The notes beneath the pieces were generated by a model that saw nothing but the letters and a program-made list of their open reading frames with translations, searched no databases and was not told the origin of the DNA. Shown here piece by piece: positions 16,789 to 25,280 of a stretch of 64,000 bases of DNA. Made by a program: the position numbers and the translations under genes. The stretch lies in NCBI RefSeq assembly GCF_014207135.1, contig NZ_JACHCC010000005.1, forward strand, positions 372,001 through 436,000, written 5' to 3'. Position 1 is the stretch's first letter, and each line of letters begins with the position of its first letter. Origin of the DNA: Pedobacter cryoconitis. GTDB taxonomy: Bacteria > Bacteroidota > Bacteroidia > Sphingobacteriales > Sphingobacteriaceae.

Positions 16789-19197
16789 ATGAAGAAATCT
16801 TTACTCTGCCTCTTTTTACTAAGCACCTCGATTGGTGTATTTGCGCAGGATGCGGTCAATTACCAGCAACCTCCCAAAGCCATAGCCGACCTGTTACTTG
16901 CCCAACCGACTCCTTCGGTAAGCATTGACAGCAAAGCGGAATGGATGTTATTAAGCAACCGTAACTCCTATCCGTCTGTCGAAGAACTGGCTATGCCCGA
17001 ATTCCGCATTGCCGGTTTACGTATCAACCCAAATAATTTTTCGCCAAGCAGGCAAACATTTATTAATGGTTATACGCTAAAAAATATCAAAACTGGTAAA
17101 ACTGCTGTAATTGCTGGCCTCCCAGCTCCTTTATTTGCAGCACATACGCTTTGGAACCCTTCACAAACTCAAATATCTTTCACACAGACTACTGCTAAAG
17201 GTGTTGATTTGTATATCATAGACATTGCGACATTAAAAGCTGTCAAAGTGAACAAAAAACCATTGAATGTGGTACTTGGAGGTGGTATAACCTGGGTAGA
17301 TGATGTTACACTATTATACAGAACAGCTACTAAATCTGCAGCAGCAGTTCCTGTTAAATCATTGATGCCTAAAGGTCCGGCAGTACAGCTCAACCTGGGT
17401 AAAGCTTCCCCAAATCCTACTTATCAGGATTTAATTAAAACTCCTTATGACGAGCAGTTATTTGAGTTTTTTGCAACTTCCCAACTGGTACAATATAAAA
17501 ATGGTGTAGAGACTTTAATTGGTCAGCCTGCTATTTATACTGCTATAAATGTTTCTCCTGATAAAAAATACCTGCTGGAAAAAACTATCGATAAGCCTTT
17601 TTCTTACCAGGTACCTTATTCAGGTTTCCCATCAACTGTAAAAATTACTGATCTGGCTGGTAAACCGATTAAAACACTCGCTAAACTTCCTTCAAGGGAG
17701 AGCACCCCATCGGGTTATGACAATACTCAGAATGTTCCGCGCAGCTACGACTGGAGAGACGATGAAGCTGCGACCATTACCTGGGCTCTGCCTTTAGACA
17801 GTGGACTAATCAAAAAACAGGTTCCTTTTCATGATGCTGTTTATGCTTTAAGCGCACCTTTTTCAGGACAAGCTAAAGAACTATTTAAAACACAAAACCG
17901 TTACCAGAGCACAACCTGGGGCAATGCAACGCTAGCCTTAGTCAGAGAAGGATTACGCAGTAAACAAACGATTAAAGTAAGCCGTTATAATCCTGAAGCC
18001 GGAACTATAGAAACTTTATACGAGCTGAACGAGACTGACAAATACAATAACCCGGGAGATCCTGTAACTGAAAAAAACAAATTTGGTCTTCAGGTTATTC
18101 AGACAGTTGATCACGGAACTAAATTATTGTTGAACAACATGACTGGTTCTTCACCAAAAGGAGATCTTCCATTCCTGGCAAAATTTGATCTGGCCACTAA
18201 AAAGAATGAAATTATCTGGCGTAGTACCGAAGGCACTTATGAATATGTTGCCGACGTAATTGATCCGGAGAAATTAATCTTGTTCACCAGAAAAGAATCT
18301 CAGAAAGAGGTACCTAACTACTATATCAAAAACCTGATTTTAAGAATAGCAGACCGCAAGGTGACTGATTTCACTAATCCTTATCCAGGTCTGGAAGGAG
18401 TTACCAAAGAGAAAATAGCTTATAAACGTGCCGACGGGGTAGATCTGACAGGAGACCTGTATTTACCAAAAGGTTATGATAAAGCGAAAGACGGCCCACT
18501 ACCTACACTGATATGGGCATATCCACGTGAATTTAACTCGGCTGCTGATGCAGCACAGATCAGAGGTTCAAAAGATCGCTTTACGACCATTAGCTGGGCT
18601 TCCCCTATTTTCTGGGTAACACAAGGTTATGCTGTTCTGGATAATGCCGAAATGCCAATTGTTGCAAAAGAAGGTAAAAAACCGAATGATACTTTTGTAG
18701 AGCAGCTGCAGTTAAATGCAGAAGCCGCGATCAATAAGTTGTCAGATCTAGGTGTGGGAGACAGGAACAGAATGGCAGTAGGCGGACATAGTTATGGAGC
18801 TTTCATGACTGCCAACCTACTTGCGCATACCAATTTGTTTAAAGCTGGTATCGCCCGCAGTGGTGCTTACAACAGAACATTGACCCCATTTGGCTTCCAG
18901 AACGAAGACCGTACCTATTGGGATGTTCCTCAATTATATTATGAAATGAGCCCATTCAGTTATGCGAATAAAATCAAAACACCTTTATTATTGATACATG
19001 GTGATTCTGATGATAATCAGGGAACTTTCCCCATCAACTCTGAGCGTTTGTTTAGCGCGATTAAAGGATTTGGTGGTACGACAAGATTTGTATCCTTACC
19101 TTATGAAGCACATAGCTACCGTGGTAAAGAAAACCTGTTGCACATGTTATGGGAAATGAATTCCTGGTTAGATCAATATGTAAAAAAAGCAAAGTAA
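16789..19197 (+). CDS. S9 family prolyl oligopeptidase-type peptidase
   Basis: This 802-residue secreted serine peptidase has a signal peptide (ending near VFAQ), a long beta-propeller-like N-terminal domain and a C-terminal alpha/beta hydrolase domain. The nucleophile is in GGHSYGAFM (about 664-672), the acid in HGDSDDNQGTFP and the histidine in YEAHSYR (about 772). It resembles the glutamyl/acylaminoacyl peptidase-like S9 proteins common in Bacteroidota rather than classical DPP4. It probably trims peptides in the periplasm. It is transcribed alone and ends at a strong hairpin shared with the convergent permease gene. It is not closely related to the DPP4-like gene at 3.5-5.7 kb. Confidence 0.9.
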   Translation: MKKSLLCLFLLSTSIGVFAQDAVNYQQPPKAIADLLLAQPTPSVSIDSKAEWMLLSNRNSYPSVEELAMPEFRIAGLRINPNNFSPSRQTFINGYTLKNIKTGKTAVIAGLPAPLFAAHTLWNPSQTQISFTQTTAKGVDLYIIDIATLKAVKVNKKPLNVVLGGGITWVDDVTLLYRTATKSAAAVPVKSLMPKGPAVQLNLGKASPNPTYQDLIKTPYDEQLFEFFATSQLVQYKNGVETLIGQPAIYTAINVSPDKKYLLEKTIDKPFSYQVPYSGFPSTVKITDLAGKPIKTLAKLPSRESTPSGYDNTQNVPRSYDWRDDEAATITWALPLDSGLIKKQVPFHDAVYALSAPFSGQAKELFKTQNRYQSTTWGNATLALVREGLRSKQTIKVSRYNPEAGTIETLYELNETDKYNNPGDPVTEKNKFGLQVIQTVDHGTKLLLNNMTGSSPKGDLPFLAKFDLATKKNEIIWRSTEGTYEYVADVIDPEKLILFTRKESQKEVPNYYIKNLILRIADRKVTDFTNPYPGLEGVTKEKIAYKRADGVDLTGDLYLPKGYDKAKDGPLPTLIWAYPREFNSAADAAQIRGSKDRFTTISWASPIFWVTQGYAVLDNAEMPIVAKEGKKPNDTFVEQLQLNAEAAINKLSDLGVGDRNRMAVGGHSYGAFMTANLLAHTNLFKAGIARSGAYNRTLTPFGFQNEDRTYWDVPQLYYEMSPFSYANKIKTPLLLIHGDSDDNQGTFPINSERLFSAIKGFGGTTRFVSLPYEAHSYRGKENLLHMLWEMNSWLDQYVKKAK

Positions 19198-19224
19198 AAA
19201 CCAGTCCGGGAACGGACATCTGAA

Positions 19225-19259
19225 AACGGGTTGTACCAAATGGTACAATCCGTTTTTTA
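19225..19259. terminator. Bidirectional terminator between the S9 peptidase and LolC/E-type genes
   Basis: A 14-bp stem (19225-19238 with 19241-19254, one mismatch) with an A-run before and a T-run after. It touches the stop codon of the convergent permease gene. Confidence 0.8.
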
Positions 19260-20477
19260 TTTAAAACGGATTGCTTTCAGCGGAGATATCCTGCTCACCA
19301 GTAAGGAAGGCAGAATCAGAACGATCATACAAATAACCAGTGTAGCTGCATTTAATAGCAGTACATCAGTCAGGTGCAATTCGATAGGTACATAAGCCAG
19401 ATAGTAGGAACTTTGATTCAGCTTAAAGAAATGGGTGTAGTATTGTAAAAACCCTAATCCAAGGCCCAGGATATTACCGAGCAATAAACCTATTCCAACC
19501 AGGTACATAGCATTATACAGGAATATCTTCATTACACTGTAATCAGTCATCCCGAAAGCCTTCAACATTCCAATCATATTAGTCCTTTCCAGGATCATAA
19601 TCAGTAAAGCTGTAATCATATTAATCACACCCACAATCATCATCAGAATGAGTAATACCCTGGTGTTTACATCCAGCAGGGATAACCAGGTAAATATATT
19701 AGGAAAATACTCTCTTACCGAAGCTGATTTGAGGTTAATCTCCATCGAAGCATAAATTTGATCAGATACGGGGTCCAGCCTGTTGAAATCCTTCAGTTTA
19801 ATTTCTATGCCGCCGATTTCGTTCGGTTTCCAGTTATTTAAACGCCTGATGATATTGATGTCTCCAAGCGCAAAGCTTTTATCAATTTCTTCTACACCGA
19901 TATCATAAATTCCTACAATTTTGAAAGGACGTTTACGCGGAGGGTTTTGTACAAAGTACATAATAAAGTTATCCCCGGTTTTTAATTTCAACCGGTTCGC
20001 AGTAAACGATGAAATCAGGATCTCCCTGGTTGCCTTGGTACTATCAGCAAAATTAATAACCCTGCCACTGACTAAATGTTTACGGATATAATCCCAGTTA
20101 TAGGTACTGTCTATACCTTTGAAATTGATTCCTTCTACTTCATCATTTGCAGAAATGATGGCTGGTTTTGTAGCATAGGATTGAAAATAGACTATATCCT
20201 TGTTTTTCTGAAGATCGGTTATAGTTTTGGCGGCGGGAATGAATGGTGTCTGTTCAAATGAGTTATTTAAATCCAGTTTAAAAATCCTTACATCACCGAC
20301 AAAACCTCTTACCTTTTCCTGGATCTCTGTTTTAAAACCTTTGATGATAGCAACGGACAGCATCATTACTGCAAGACTAAGCATCACACCCGCAATAGCT
20401 ATACGGACGATTAACTTAGAAAATGTACGTTCTGATTTTATGGCAATGCGCGAGGCTATAAAATATTCTGTATTCAA
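19257..20477 (-). CDS. ABC transporter permease, LolC/LolE-type (FtsX domain)
   Basis: This 406-residue inner-membrane protein has the LolC/E layout: one N-terminal transmembrane helix (about 25-47), a large periplasmic MacB-like core domain (about 50-265) and three C-terminal helices (about 270-295, 315-345, 372-395) forming the FtsX domain. In Gram-negative bacteria such permeases release lipoproteins from the inner membrane with the ATPase LolD, which is not encoded nearby. The N-terminal MNTEYFIA resembles LolC/E proteins, and the start codon is TTG. A MacB-type export role is an alternative, but the single N-terminal helix and IKSERTFS motif favour Lol. Confidence 0.87.
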   Translation of the reverse strand: MNTEYFIASRIAIKSERTFSKLIVRIAIAGVMLSLAVMMLSVAIIKGFKTEIQEKVRGFVGDVRIFKLDLNNSFEQTPFIPAAKTITDLQKNKDIVYFQSYATKPAIISANDEVEGINFKGIDSTYNWDYIRKHLVSGRVINFADSTKATREILISSFTANRLKLKTGDNFIMYFVQNPPRKRPFKIVGIYDIGVEEIDKSFALGDINIIRRLNNWKPNEIGGIEIKLKDFNRLDPVSDQIYASMEINLKSASVREYFPNIFTWLSLLDVNTRVLLILMMIVGVINMITALLIMILERTNMIGMLKAFGMTDYSVMKIFLYNAMYLVGIGLLLGNILGLGLGFLQYYTHFFKLNQSSYYLAYVPIELHLTDVLLLNAATLVICMIVLILPSLLVSRISPLKAIRFK

Positions 20478-20556
20478 ATTTTTTTAATAAACTGTAACTT
20501 AGCAAAAATGGTTATTTGATTTTTAAATCAATCATAATTAGAAAAAAAAGCTCAAT

Positions 20557-21783
20557 ATGAAACTATCAACTACAATAATAATACCCGTTTACCTGGTTAT
20601 ATTGAGTATTCAGGCTTGTGCTAATCCCAAACCTGCCGCAAAAAAGACTCCCCCTGCAGAAATTCTGACAGGAGCTGCCCAGACAGAAAAGTATCTGCCT
20701 TTACTCAAAGGAAAACGTATTGGTATGGTCGTAAACCCTACTTCTGTGATCGGACAAACTACTTCGGTAGACAGTCTTTTAAAACGCGGGGTAAATATTG
20801 TCAAAATATTCGGGCCTGAACACGGGTTCAGGGGAGATGCCAGTGCCGGGGTAAAAGTAGATGATGCAACAGATCAGAAAACGGGTATTAAAGCAATATC
20901 CCTGTATGGCAAACATCAGACTCCAACGCAGGCAGACCTGAAAGATGTAGACATCATGGTTTTTGATATTCAGGATGTTGGTGTTCGTTTTTACACTTAT
21001 ATCAACACCCTGCAATTTGTCATGCAGGCCTGTGCAGAAAATAACAAAGAACTGATCATCCTGGACAGACCAAATCCTAATGGTTTTTATATAGATGGTC
21101 CGATTCTCGATGCAAGACTGGTATCGGGCATAGGTATACAGCCAATCCCGATTGTACATGGACTTACTGTTGCCGAATATGCACAGATGCTTAATGGTGA
21201 AGGCTGGCTGAAAGACAAAAAACAATGTAAACTGACCATTATCAAGGTAGCTAATTATAACCACGATATGGCTTACGAATTACCTGTTAAACCATCTCCG
21301 AACCTGAATACCCAACAGTCTATCCTGCTTTATCCTACCTTATGCCTGTTTGAAGGCACTTATATCAGCCAGGGCCGGGGCACCCGGTACCCGTTTACGC
21401 TTTTAGGTGCGCCGGCATTGAAAGGAAAGTATAAATTCTCGTTTACACCCAAAAGTATTAAAGGAATGGCAGAAACTCCTTTACACCAGGATCAGGAATG
21501 TTACGGTCTGGACTTAAGAAATTATAATTCAGAAACAATCAGAAAGGAAAAAAAACTCCAGCTCAAATGGCTGATTGAACTTTACCGTGTTTATCCCGAC
21601 AAAGCAGATTTCTTCAATTATAAACTGAGTAAACAGATGAACAATTTTGATAAACTTGCAGGAGTTTACAGCTTAAAGGAGCAGATTATTGCAGGTAAAT
21701 CAGAAAAAGAAATCAGGGCCAGCTGGGAACCCGGACTAAGTCAGTATAAGCTGATGAGAAAAAAATATTTGCTGTATCCTTAA
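20557..21783 (+). CDS. DUF1343 lipoprotein, probable exo-beta-N-acetylmuramidase (NamZ type)
   Basis: This 408-residue protein carries a full DUF1343 domain after a lipoprotein signal (lipobox SIQAC, Cys about 21). Characteristic stretches are GKRIGMVVNPTS, FGPEHGFRGDA, VFDIQDVGVRFYTYI, LDRPNPNGFYIDGP and SQGRGTRYPF. In Bacillus subtilis and Tannerella, DUF1343 proteins (NamZ) remove non-reducing terminal MurNAc from cell-wall fragments, so a role in peptidoglycan turnover or muropeptide scavenging is likely (family knowledge). Its C-terminal codons form one arm of a hairpin that ends the convergent nucleotidase gene. A GH20 hexosaminidase gene lies 6.5 kb downstream and could act on related sugars. 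Confidence 0.9.
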   Translation: MKLSTTIIIPVYLVILSIQACANPKPAAKKTPPAEILTGAAQTEKYLPLLKGKRIGMVVNPTSVIGQTTSVDSLLKRGVNIVKIFGPEHGFRGDASAGVKVDDATDQKTGIKAISLYGKHQTPTQADLKDVDIMVFDIQDVGVRFYTYINTLQFVMQACAENNKELIILDRPNPNGFYIDGPILDARLVSGIGIQPIPIVHGLTVAEYAQMLNGEGWLKDKKQCKLTIIKVANYNHDMAYELPVKPSPNLNTQQSILLYPTLCLFEGTYISQGRGTRYPFTLLGAPALKGKYKFSFTPKSIKGMAETPLHQDQECYGLDLRNYNSETIRKEKKLQLKWLIELYRVYPDKADFFNYKLSKQMNNFDKLAGVYSLKEQIIAGKSEKEIRASWEPGLSQYKLMRKKYLLYP

Positions 21784-21800
21784 GGGATACAGCAAATATT
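21757..21800 (-). terminator. Terminator of the nucleotidase gene, embedded in the DUF1343 coding end
   Basis: A perfect 16-bp inverted repeat (21764-21779 with 21785-21800) with a 5-base loop. Only the minus-strand reading is followed by a T-run, so it terminates the nucleotidase transcript although its distal arm lies within the last codons of the plus-strand gene. Confidence 0.8.
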
Positions 21801-21803
21801 AAC

Positions 21804-22355
21804 CTACGCTTTTGCAGCGTTCTCTTTTTCAAATATATCCAACACTTCATTCCAGCTTCTAACCCTGAGGTGGTGATGCTGATTTACATTATGTGAAGCA
21901 TGGAACAGAATGGGTTTGCCCATACAAAAATCCAGGTTTTTACAATGATCGTCAATCATATAGTCAGTCGCTATAACACGCTTGTCTCCACAAAAAATAA
22001 TATTCTTCCAGCTGATAAAAGGAAAATGTTCCTGTAACCATTCCATTTTTTCGGACAGGCACTGCGGAAATTCCATGGCTGCAGATACGATGAAAATCTC
22101 GTAATCTTCCATTAAGGTTCTGACAGCTTCAACTGCTCCCTCCATCAGGGGTATAGTCCTGAAAAATCCTGGGGTATATACATATCTTTTGATGGCATTC
22201 TGATCAGGGAAACCTTCGGGCTCTGGTACACCTAGTCTTTCATCTGCACGTACCCGGATTCCATATTCACTTTCATACCAATCCATAAACTGGACTTCTA
22301 TATCAGCAAGGACACCATCCATATCGATGGCTATTGTTTTTCTATCTTTATTCAT
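21804..22355 (-). CDS. 5'(3')-deoxyribonucleotidase (NT5C-like, HAD superfamily)
   Basis: This 183-residue cytoplasmic HAD phosphatase dephosphorylates deoxyribonucleoside monophosphates in its family. Motif I is DMDGVLAD (11-18; D11 nucleophile, D13 acid/base), motif II is around FIVSAA (about 94-99), and the motif III/IV region holds GDKRVI followed by MIDDH (about 137-141). The cap contains ESEYGIRVRADERLG. It is divergent from a DeoR-type regulator gene, with 87 bases between start codons containing a near-palindrome, which suggests that the regulator also controls this gene. Confidence 0.9.
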   Translation of the reverse strand: MNKDRKTIAIDMDGVLADIEVQFMDWYESEYGIRVRADERLGVPEPEGFPDQNAIKRYVYTPGFFRTIPLMEGAVEAVRTLMEDYEIFIVSAAMEFPQCLSEKMEWLQEHFPFISWKNIIFCGDKRVIATDYMIDDHCKNLDFCMGKPILFHASHNVNQHHHLRVRSWNEVLDIFEKENAAKA

Positions 22356-22374
22356 ATTGGCAGTTTATTGCAAC

Positions 22375-22410
22375 AAATGTAGCAATATTATGCAATAATA
22401 TGCAACATTT
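22375..22410. promoter_or_regulatory. Imperfect dyad, candidate DeoR-type operator
   Basis: The arms AAATGTAGCAATATTA (22375-22390) and TAATATGCAACATTT (22396-22410) form an imperfect inverted repeat centred between the divergent nucleotidase and DeoR genes, just upstream of the regulator's -7 element. This is a typical place for autoregulation. Confidence 0.45.
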
Positions 22411-22427
22411 ATCTTCATAAGATTGCT

Positions 22428-22435
22428 TATATTTG
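22428..22435 (+). promoter_or_regulatory. -7 promoter element of the DeoR-type regulator gene
   Basis: TATATTTG fully matches TAnnTTTG, 7 bases before the ATG, implying a leaderless or very short-leader transcript. Confidence 0.5.
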
Positions 22436-22442
22436 CATCAAT

Positions 22443-23192
22443 ATGATTAAGGCTGAAAGATTACAACTGATTATTGAACATATACGCAGAGAGCGAAAAG
22501 TCTTATTAGGAGACCTCAGTACCCTATTAGAGGTCTCTGAAGATACTGTAAGACGTGATATCAAAGAATTATCAGATCAGGGATTACTCAAAGCTGTTCG
22601 CGGTGGGGCCATTTCGCATTCCCCTATTCCACTTCATTTCCGGGAAAGAGAGCATTATGACGTAAGCCATAAAGAAATTATCGCTTTAAAAGCAGTCAAA
22701 TTCTTAAAAAACGGACAAGTAGTATTATTTGATTCGGGAACCTCAGTTCTGGCCATTGCCACACACCTGCCGCGCGATTTACAGATTACAGTGATTACAA
22801 ATAGCTTTCCTGTAGCCAGCGTACTGGAAGATCACCCACTGATAGAGGTTATCTTTCTGGGTGGCCGGTTAAATAAATCATCCTTTTCTACCTCCGGTTT
22901 TGAGGTTATACAAGTGATCAGAGAATTCAGGCCAGACGTTTGTTTCCTGGGTATCTGCAGCATTGACCTGACATCAGGTGTGACTGGAATAAGTTATGAA
23001 GACAGCCAGGTCAAAAAAGCCATGGTCGAAACTTCGAAACAAATCATTGCACTGGCCACTTTAGAAAAGCTGAATACAACAGAACCTTACTATATTACCA
23101 GTATCAGCGATATTGATATTATTATCACCGATACTGATCCGGATCATGAAACACTTCAAAATTACAAGGGTATTGGGATCAAACTGGAGTAA
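22443..23192 (+). CDS. DeoR/GlpR family transcriptional regulator
   Basis: This 249-residue repressor has an N-terminal winged HTH (about 4-58; RLQLIIEHIRRERKVLLGDLSTLLEVSEDTVRRD with RGGAI following) and a C-terminal DeoR sensor domain of the ISOCOT fold (about 75-235; DSGTSVLAIATHLP and TNSFPVA). The family binds sugar phosphates or related effectors. The divergent nucleotidase and the dyad between them suggest a nucleotide- or sugar-phosphate-linked regulon, but the effector cannot be read from the sequence. Confidence 0.93.
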   Translation: MIKAERLQLIIEHIRRERKVLLGDLSTLLEVSEDTVRRDIKELSDQGLLKAVRGGAISHSPIPLHFREREHYDVSHKEIIALKAVKFLKNGQVVLFDSGTSVLAIATHLPRDLQITVITNSFPVASVLEDHPLIEVIFLGGRLNKSSFSTSGFEVIQVIREFRPDVCFLGICSIDLTSGVTGISYEDSQVKKAMVETSKQIIALATLEKLNTTEPYYITSISDIDIIITDTDPDHETLQNYKGIGIKLE

Positions 23193-23202
23193 AAAGGCTT
23201 AA

Positions 23203-24252
23203 CTATTTTTGTTTTTGCGATACTTTAAGGAACTGCATCAATACCCTTTCCTCATTTTCCATCGCCTTTACAGTACCGGGTTTACCAACTGATATCCTTT
23301 TCAGGAACTTAGCCAGCTGATCGGTTTCAAAGGCCTCCAGCAATAATGGATATACGTAGGAACTTCTACATACAGCCGGAGTATTTCCCAGTTTACCTGC
23401 TACACATTTCAATATTGCTGTAATGATTTTTTTCCTGGGCCGGTCTTCTTCTACATTTGCGGTACAAACGGCCATTTGCCGGAAAGCTTCGAGAGTTCCC
23501 CCCCAGGTCCTGAAATCCTTAGCCGTAAAGTCGCCTCCGGTAATTTCGCGGATATAATTATTGATCATTCCCGAATCTATCCCCCGATGCTCCTGACCGG
23601 TTGTATAATATTGAAACAGTTCCTGGCCCGGGATCTCCATGCACCTTTTCACCATCCTGGCGAGACTGCGGTCACTGAGATTCACTTCCTGCTTCACTCC
23701 CTTTTTACCCACAAATTTCAGTTTGAGACCATTTTCATTTACCCTCACATGTTTGTTTCTTAGTGTTGACAAACCATAACTGCCATAAAGTTGTGCATAG
23801 GTTTCATTGCCAACCCGGATAAGTGTTTTCTGCATAAGCTGTACACAGATGGCTAAAACTTTTCTTTCATCATAGACCGGTCGTTTGAGATCAAGGGCAA
23901 TTCTTTTTCTGGCTTGAGGCAAAGCATGCCCGAATTCGAGTAAACGGTAATATTTAAGATCAGACTGGCGTGAGGTCCATTTCTGATGGTAACGATATTG
24001 CTTACGTTTAGCTGCATCAATGCCGGTTGCCTGCAAATAGGCATTCTTTACAGGAGCAATCCACACTTCTGTCCAGGCCGGGGGTAATACCAATGCCCGG
24101 ATCCTTTCTAGCTGAACTTCATCTTTGATCTTCTTTCCCTGCTGATCTTCGTAGTAGAAGTTCTGGGCTCTTCCTTTCCTGTAAAACCCAGGCATACTGT
24201 CAGTAACGTACACTAAACCTATTTCTTTAATTTCTTCTGGTGTCTGTACCAT
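23203..24252 (-). CDS. DNA topoisomerase IB (poxvirus-like)
   Basis: This 349-residue type IB topoisomerase relaxes supercoils without ATP through a 3'-phosphotyrosine intermediate. The N-terminal domain carries GFYRKGRAQNFYY and IRALVLPPAWTEVWI. The catalytic domain has the conserved KLKFVGKKG, the ITGGDFTAKDFRTWGGT segment and the C-terminal SSYVYP, whose first tyrosine is the expected nucleophile. The length is typical of bacterial poxvirus-like enzymes. These genes are patchily distributed in bacteria. It ends 10 bases from the convergent DeoR-type gene and is divergent from fmt. Confidence 0.93.
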   Translation of the reverse strand: MVQTPEEIKEIGLVYVTDSMPGFYRKGRAQNFYYEDQQGKKIKDEVQLERIRALVLPPAWTEVWIAPVKNAYLQATGIDAAKRKQYRYHQKWTSRQSDLKYYRLLEFGHALPQARKRIALDLKRPVYDERKVLAICVQLMQKTLIRVGNETYAQLYGSYGLSTLRNKHVRVNENGLKLKFVGKKGVKQEVNLSDRSLARMVKRCMEIPGQELFQYYTTGQEHRGIDSGMINNYIREITGGDFTAKDFRTWGGTLEAFRQMAVCTANVEEDRPRKKIITAILKCVAGKLGNTPAVCRSSYVYPLLLEAFETDQLAKFLKRISVGKPGTVKAMENEERVLMQFLKVSQKQK

Positions 24253-24351
24253 ATAGATTAAGCAGAATTAACGTTAAATTTTTAGTTATTTTGCTAGCTG
24301 AACCAAAGGATGGGTAACCCCTTCAATATTCAGATAAAAAAACAAACAGAG

Positions 24352-25260
24352 ATGAGAATAGTTTTCATGGGAACACCCGATTTTGCCGTTGCCTCTTTAA
24401 ATGCACTGGTAGAAGCTGGGTTTGAAATAGCGGGTGTAGTTACCGCAGCGGATAAACCGGCTGGAAGAGGGCAAAAATTACAGGAGAGTGCTGTCAAAAA
24501 ATATGCAGTCGAAAAGGGTTTAAAAGTGTTACAGCCACTCAAATTAAAAGACCCTGATTTCATCGCAGAACTGAAAGCATTAAATGCAGATTTACAGGTT
24601 GTCGTGGCTTTTCGCATGCTTCCTGAGATCGTTTGGAATATGCCTGCTAAAGGAACTATCAATTTACATGCTTCGCTCTTACCGCAATACCGTGGTGCAG
24701 CGCCGATTAACCATGCTATCATTAATGGTGAAGCTGAAAGTGGTGTAACAACTTTCTTCCTGAAACATGAAATCGATACAGGAGATGTTATTTTTTCAGA
24801 AAAAGTAGCTATTGCAGCAGATGATTCTGCCGGTGACCTTCACGATCATCTGATGGAGACTGGTGCCGGATTATTGGTCAGAACAGTAAAAGCTATCCAG
24901 GCCAATGACTACAGTGAGCAGCCTCAGTTATTTTCGGCCGAGCTGAAACATGCACCCAAAATATTTAAAGATTTCTGTAAAATAGACTGGAACAATTCAG
25001 TAAAAACTATTTACAATCTGATCAGAGGCCTTAGCCCCTATCCGACAGCATTCGCAGAACTGAATGAAAAGACAATCAAAATATTCAAAGCGGGATATGA
25101 AGATATAGCCCCAGAAATCACCCCGGGTTCCTATCTGACCGATGGTAAAACTTTTTTAAAGTTCGCAGCCAGTGATGGCTTTATTACTTTACTGGATGTA
25201 CAGTATGAAGGCAAAAAAAGGATGATGATTGATGAATTTTTAAGAGGAATGCGTTTATAG
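24352..25260 (+). CDS. fmt: Methionyl-tRNA formyltransferase
   Basis: This enzyme transfers a formyl group from 10-formyl-tetrahydrofolate to initiator Met-tRNA. The 302 residues carry the N-terminal MRIVFMGTPDFAV motif, the folate-binding HASLLPQYRGAAPINHAI stretch (catalytic Asn-His-Asp set) and GVTTFFLKHEIDTGDV, followed by the C-terminal OB-like domain from about 205. An in-frame ATG at 24310 would add 14 residues, but the family starts at MRIVFMGTP, so 24352 is chosen. The coding end overlaps a hairpin shared with the convergent aminotransferase gene. Confidence 0.96.
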   Translation: MRIVFMGTPDFAVASLNALVEAGFEIAGVVTAADKPAGRGQKLQESAVKKYAVEKGLKVLQPLKLKDPDFIAELKALNADLQVVVAFRMLPEIVWNMPAKGTINLHASLLPQYRGAAPINHAIINGEAESGVTTFFLKHEIDTGDVIFSEKVAIAADDSAGDLHDHLMETGAGLLVRTVKAIQANDYSEQPQLFSAELKHAPKIFKDFCKIDWNNSVKTIYNLIRGLSPYPTAFAELNEKTIKIFKAGYEDIAPEITPGSYLTDGKTFLKFAASDGFITLLDVQYEGKKRMMIDEFLRGMRL

Positions 25261-25280
25261 CTTAAAAGCTATAACGCATT
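25248..25280. other. Inverted repeat across the two stop codons of convergent genes
   Basis: The arms 25248-25263 and 25266-25280 are complementary except for one bulged base and cover the 3' ends of fmt and the aminotransferase gene. There is no T-run, so it is a weak terminator at best, or an RNA-stability hairpin. Confidence 0.5.

Noticed and set aside
24310..24351. Upstream ATG of fmt
   Set aside because: It adds 14 residues not seen in Fmt proteins, which begin at the MRIVFMGTP strand.
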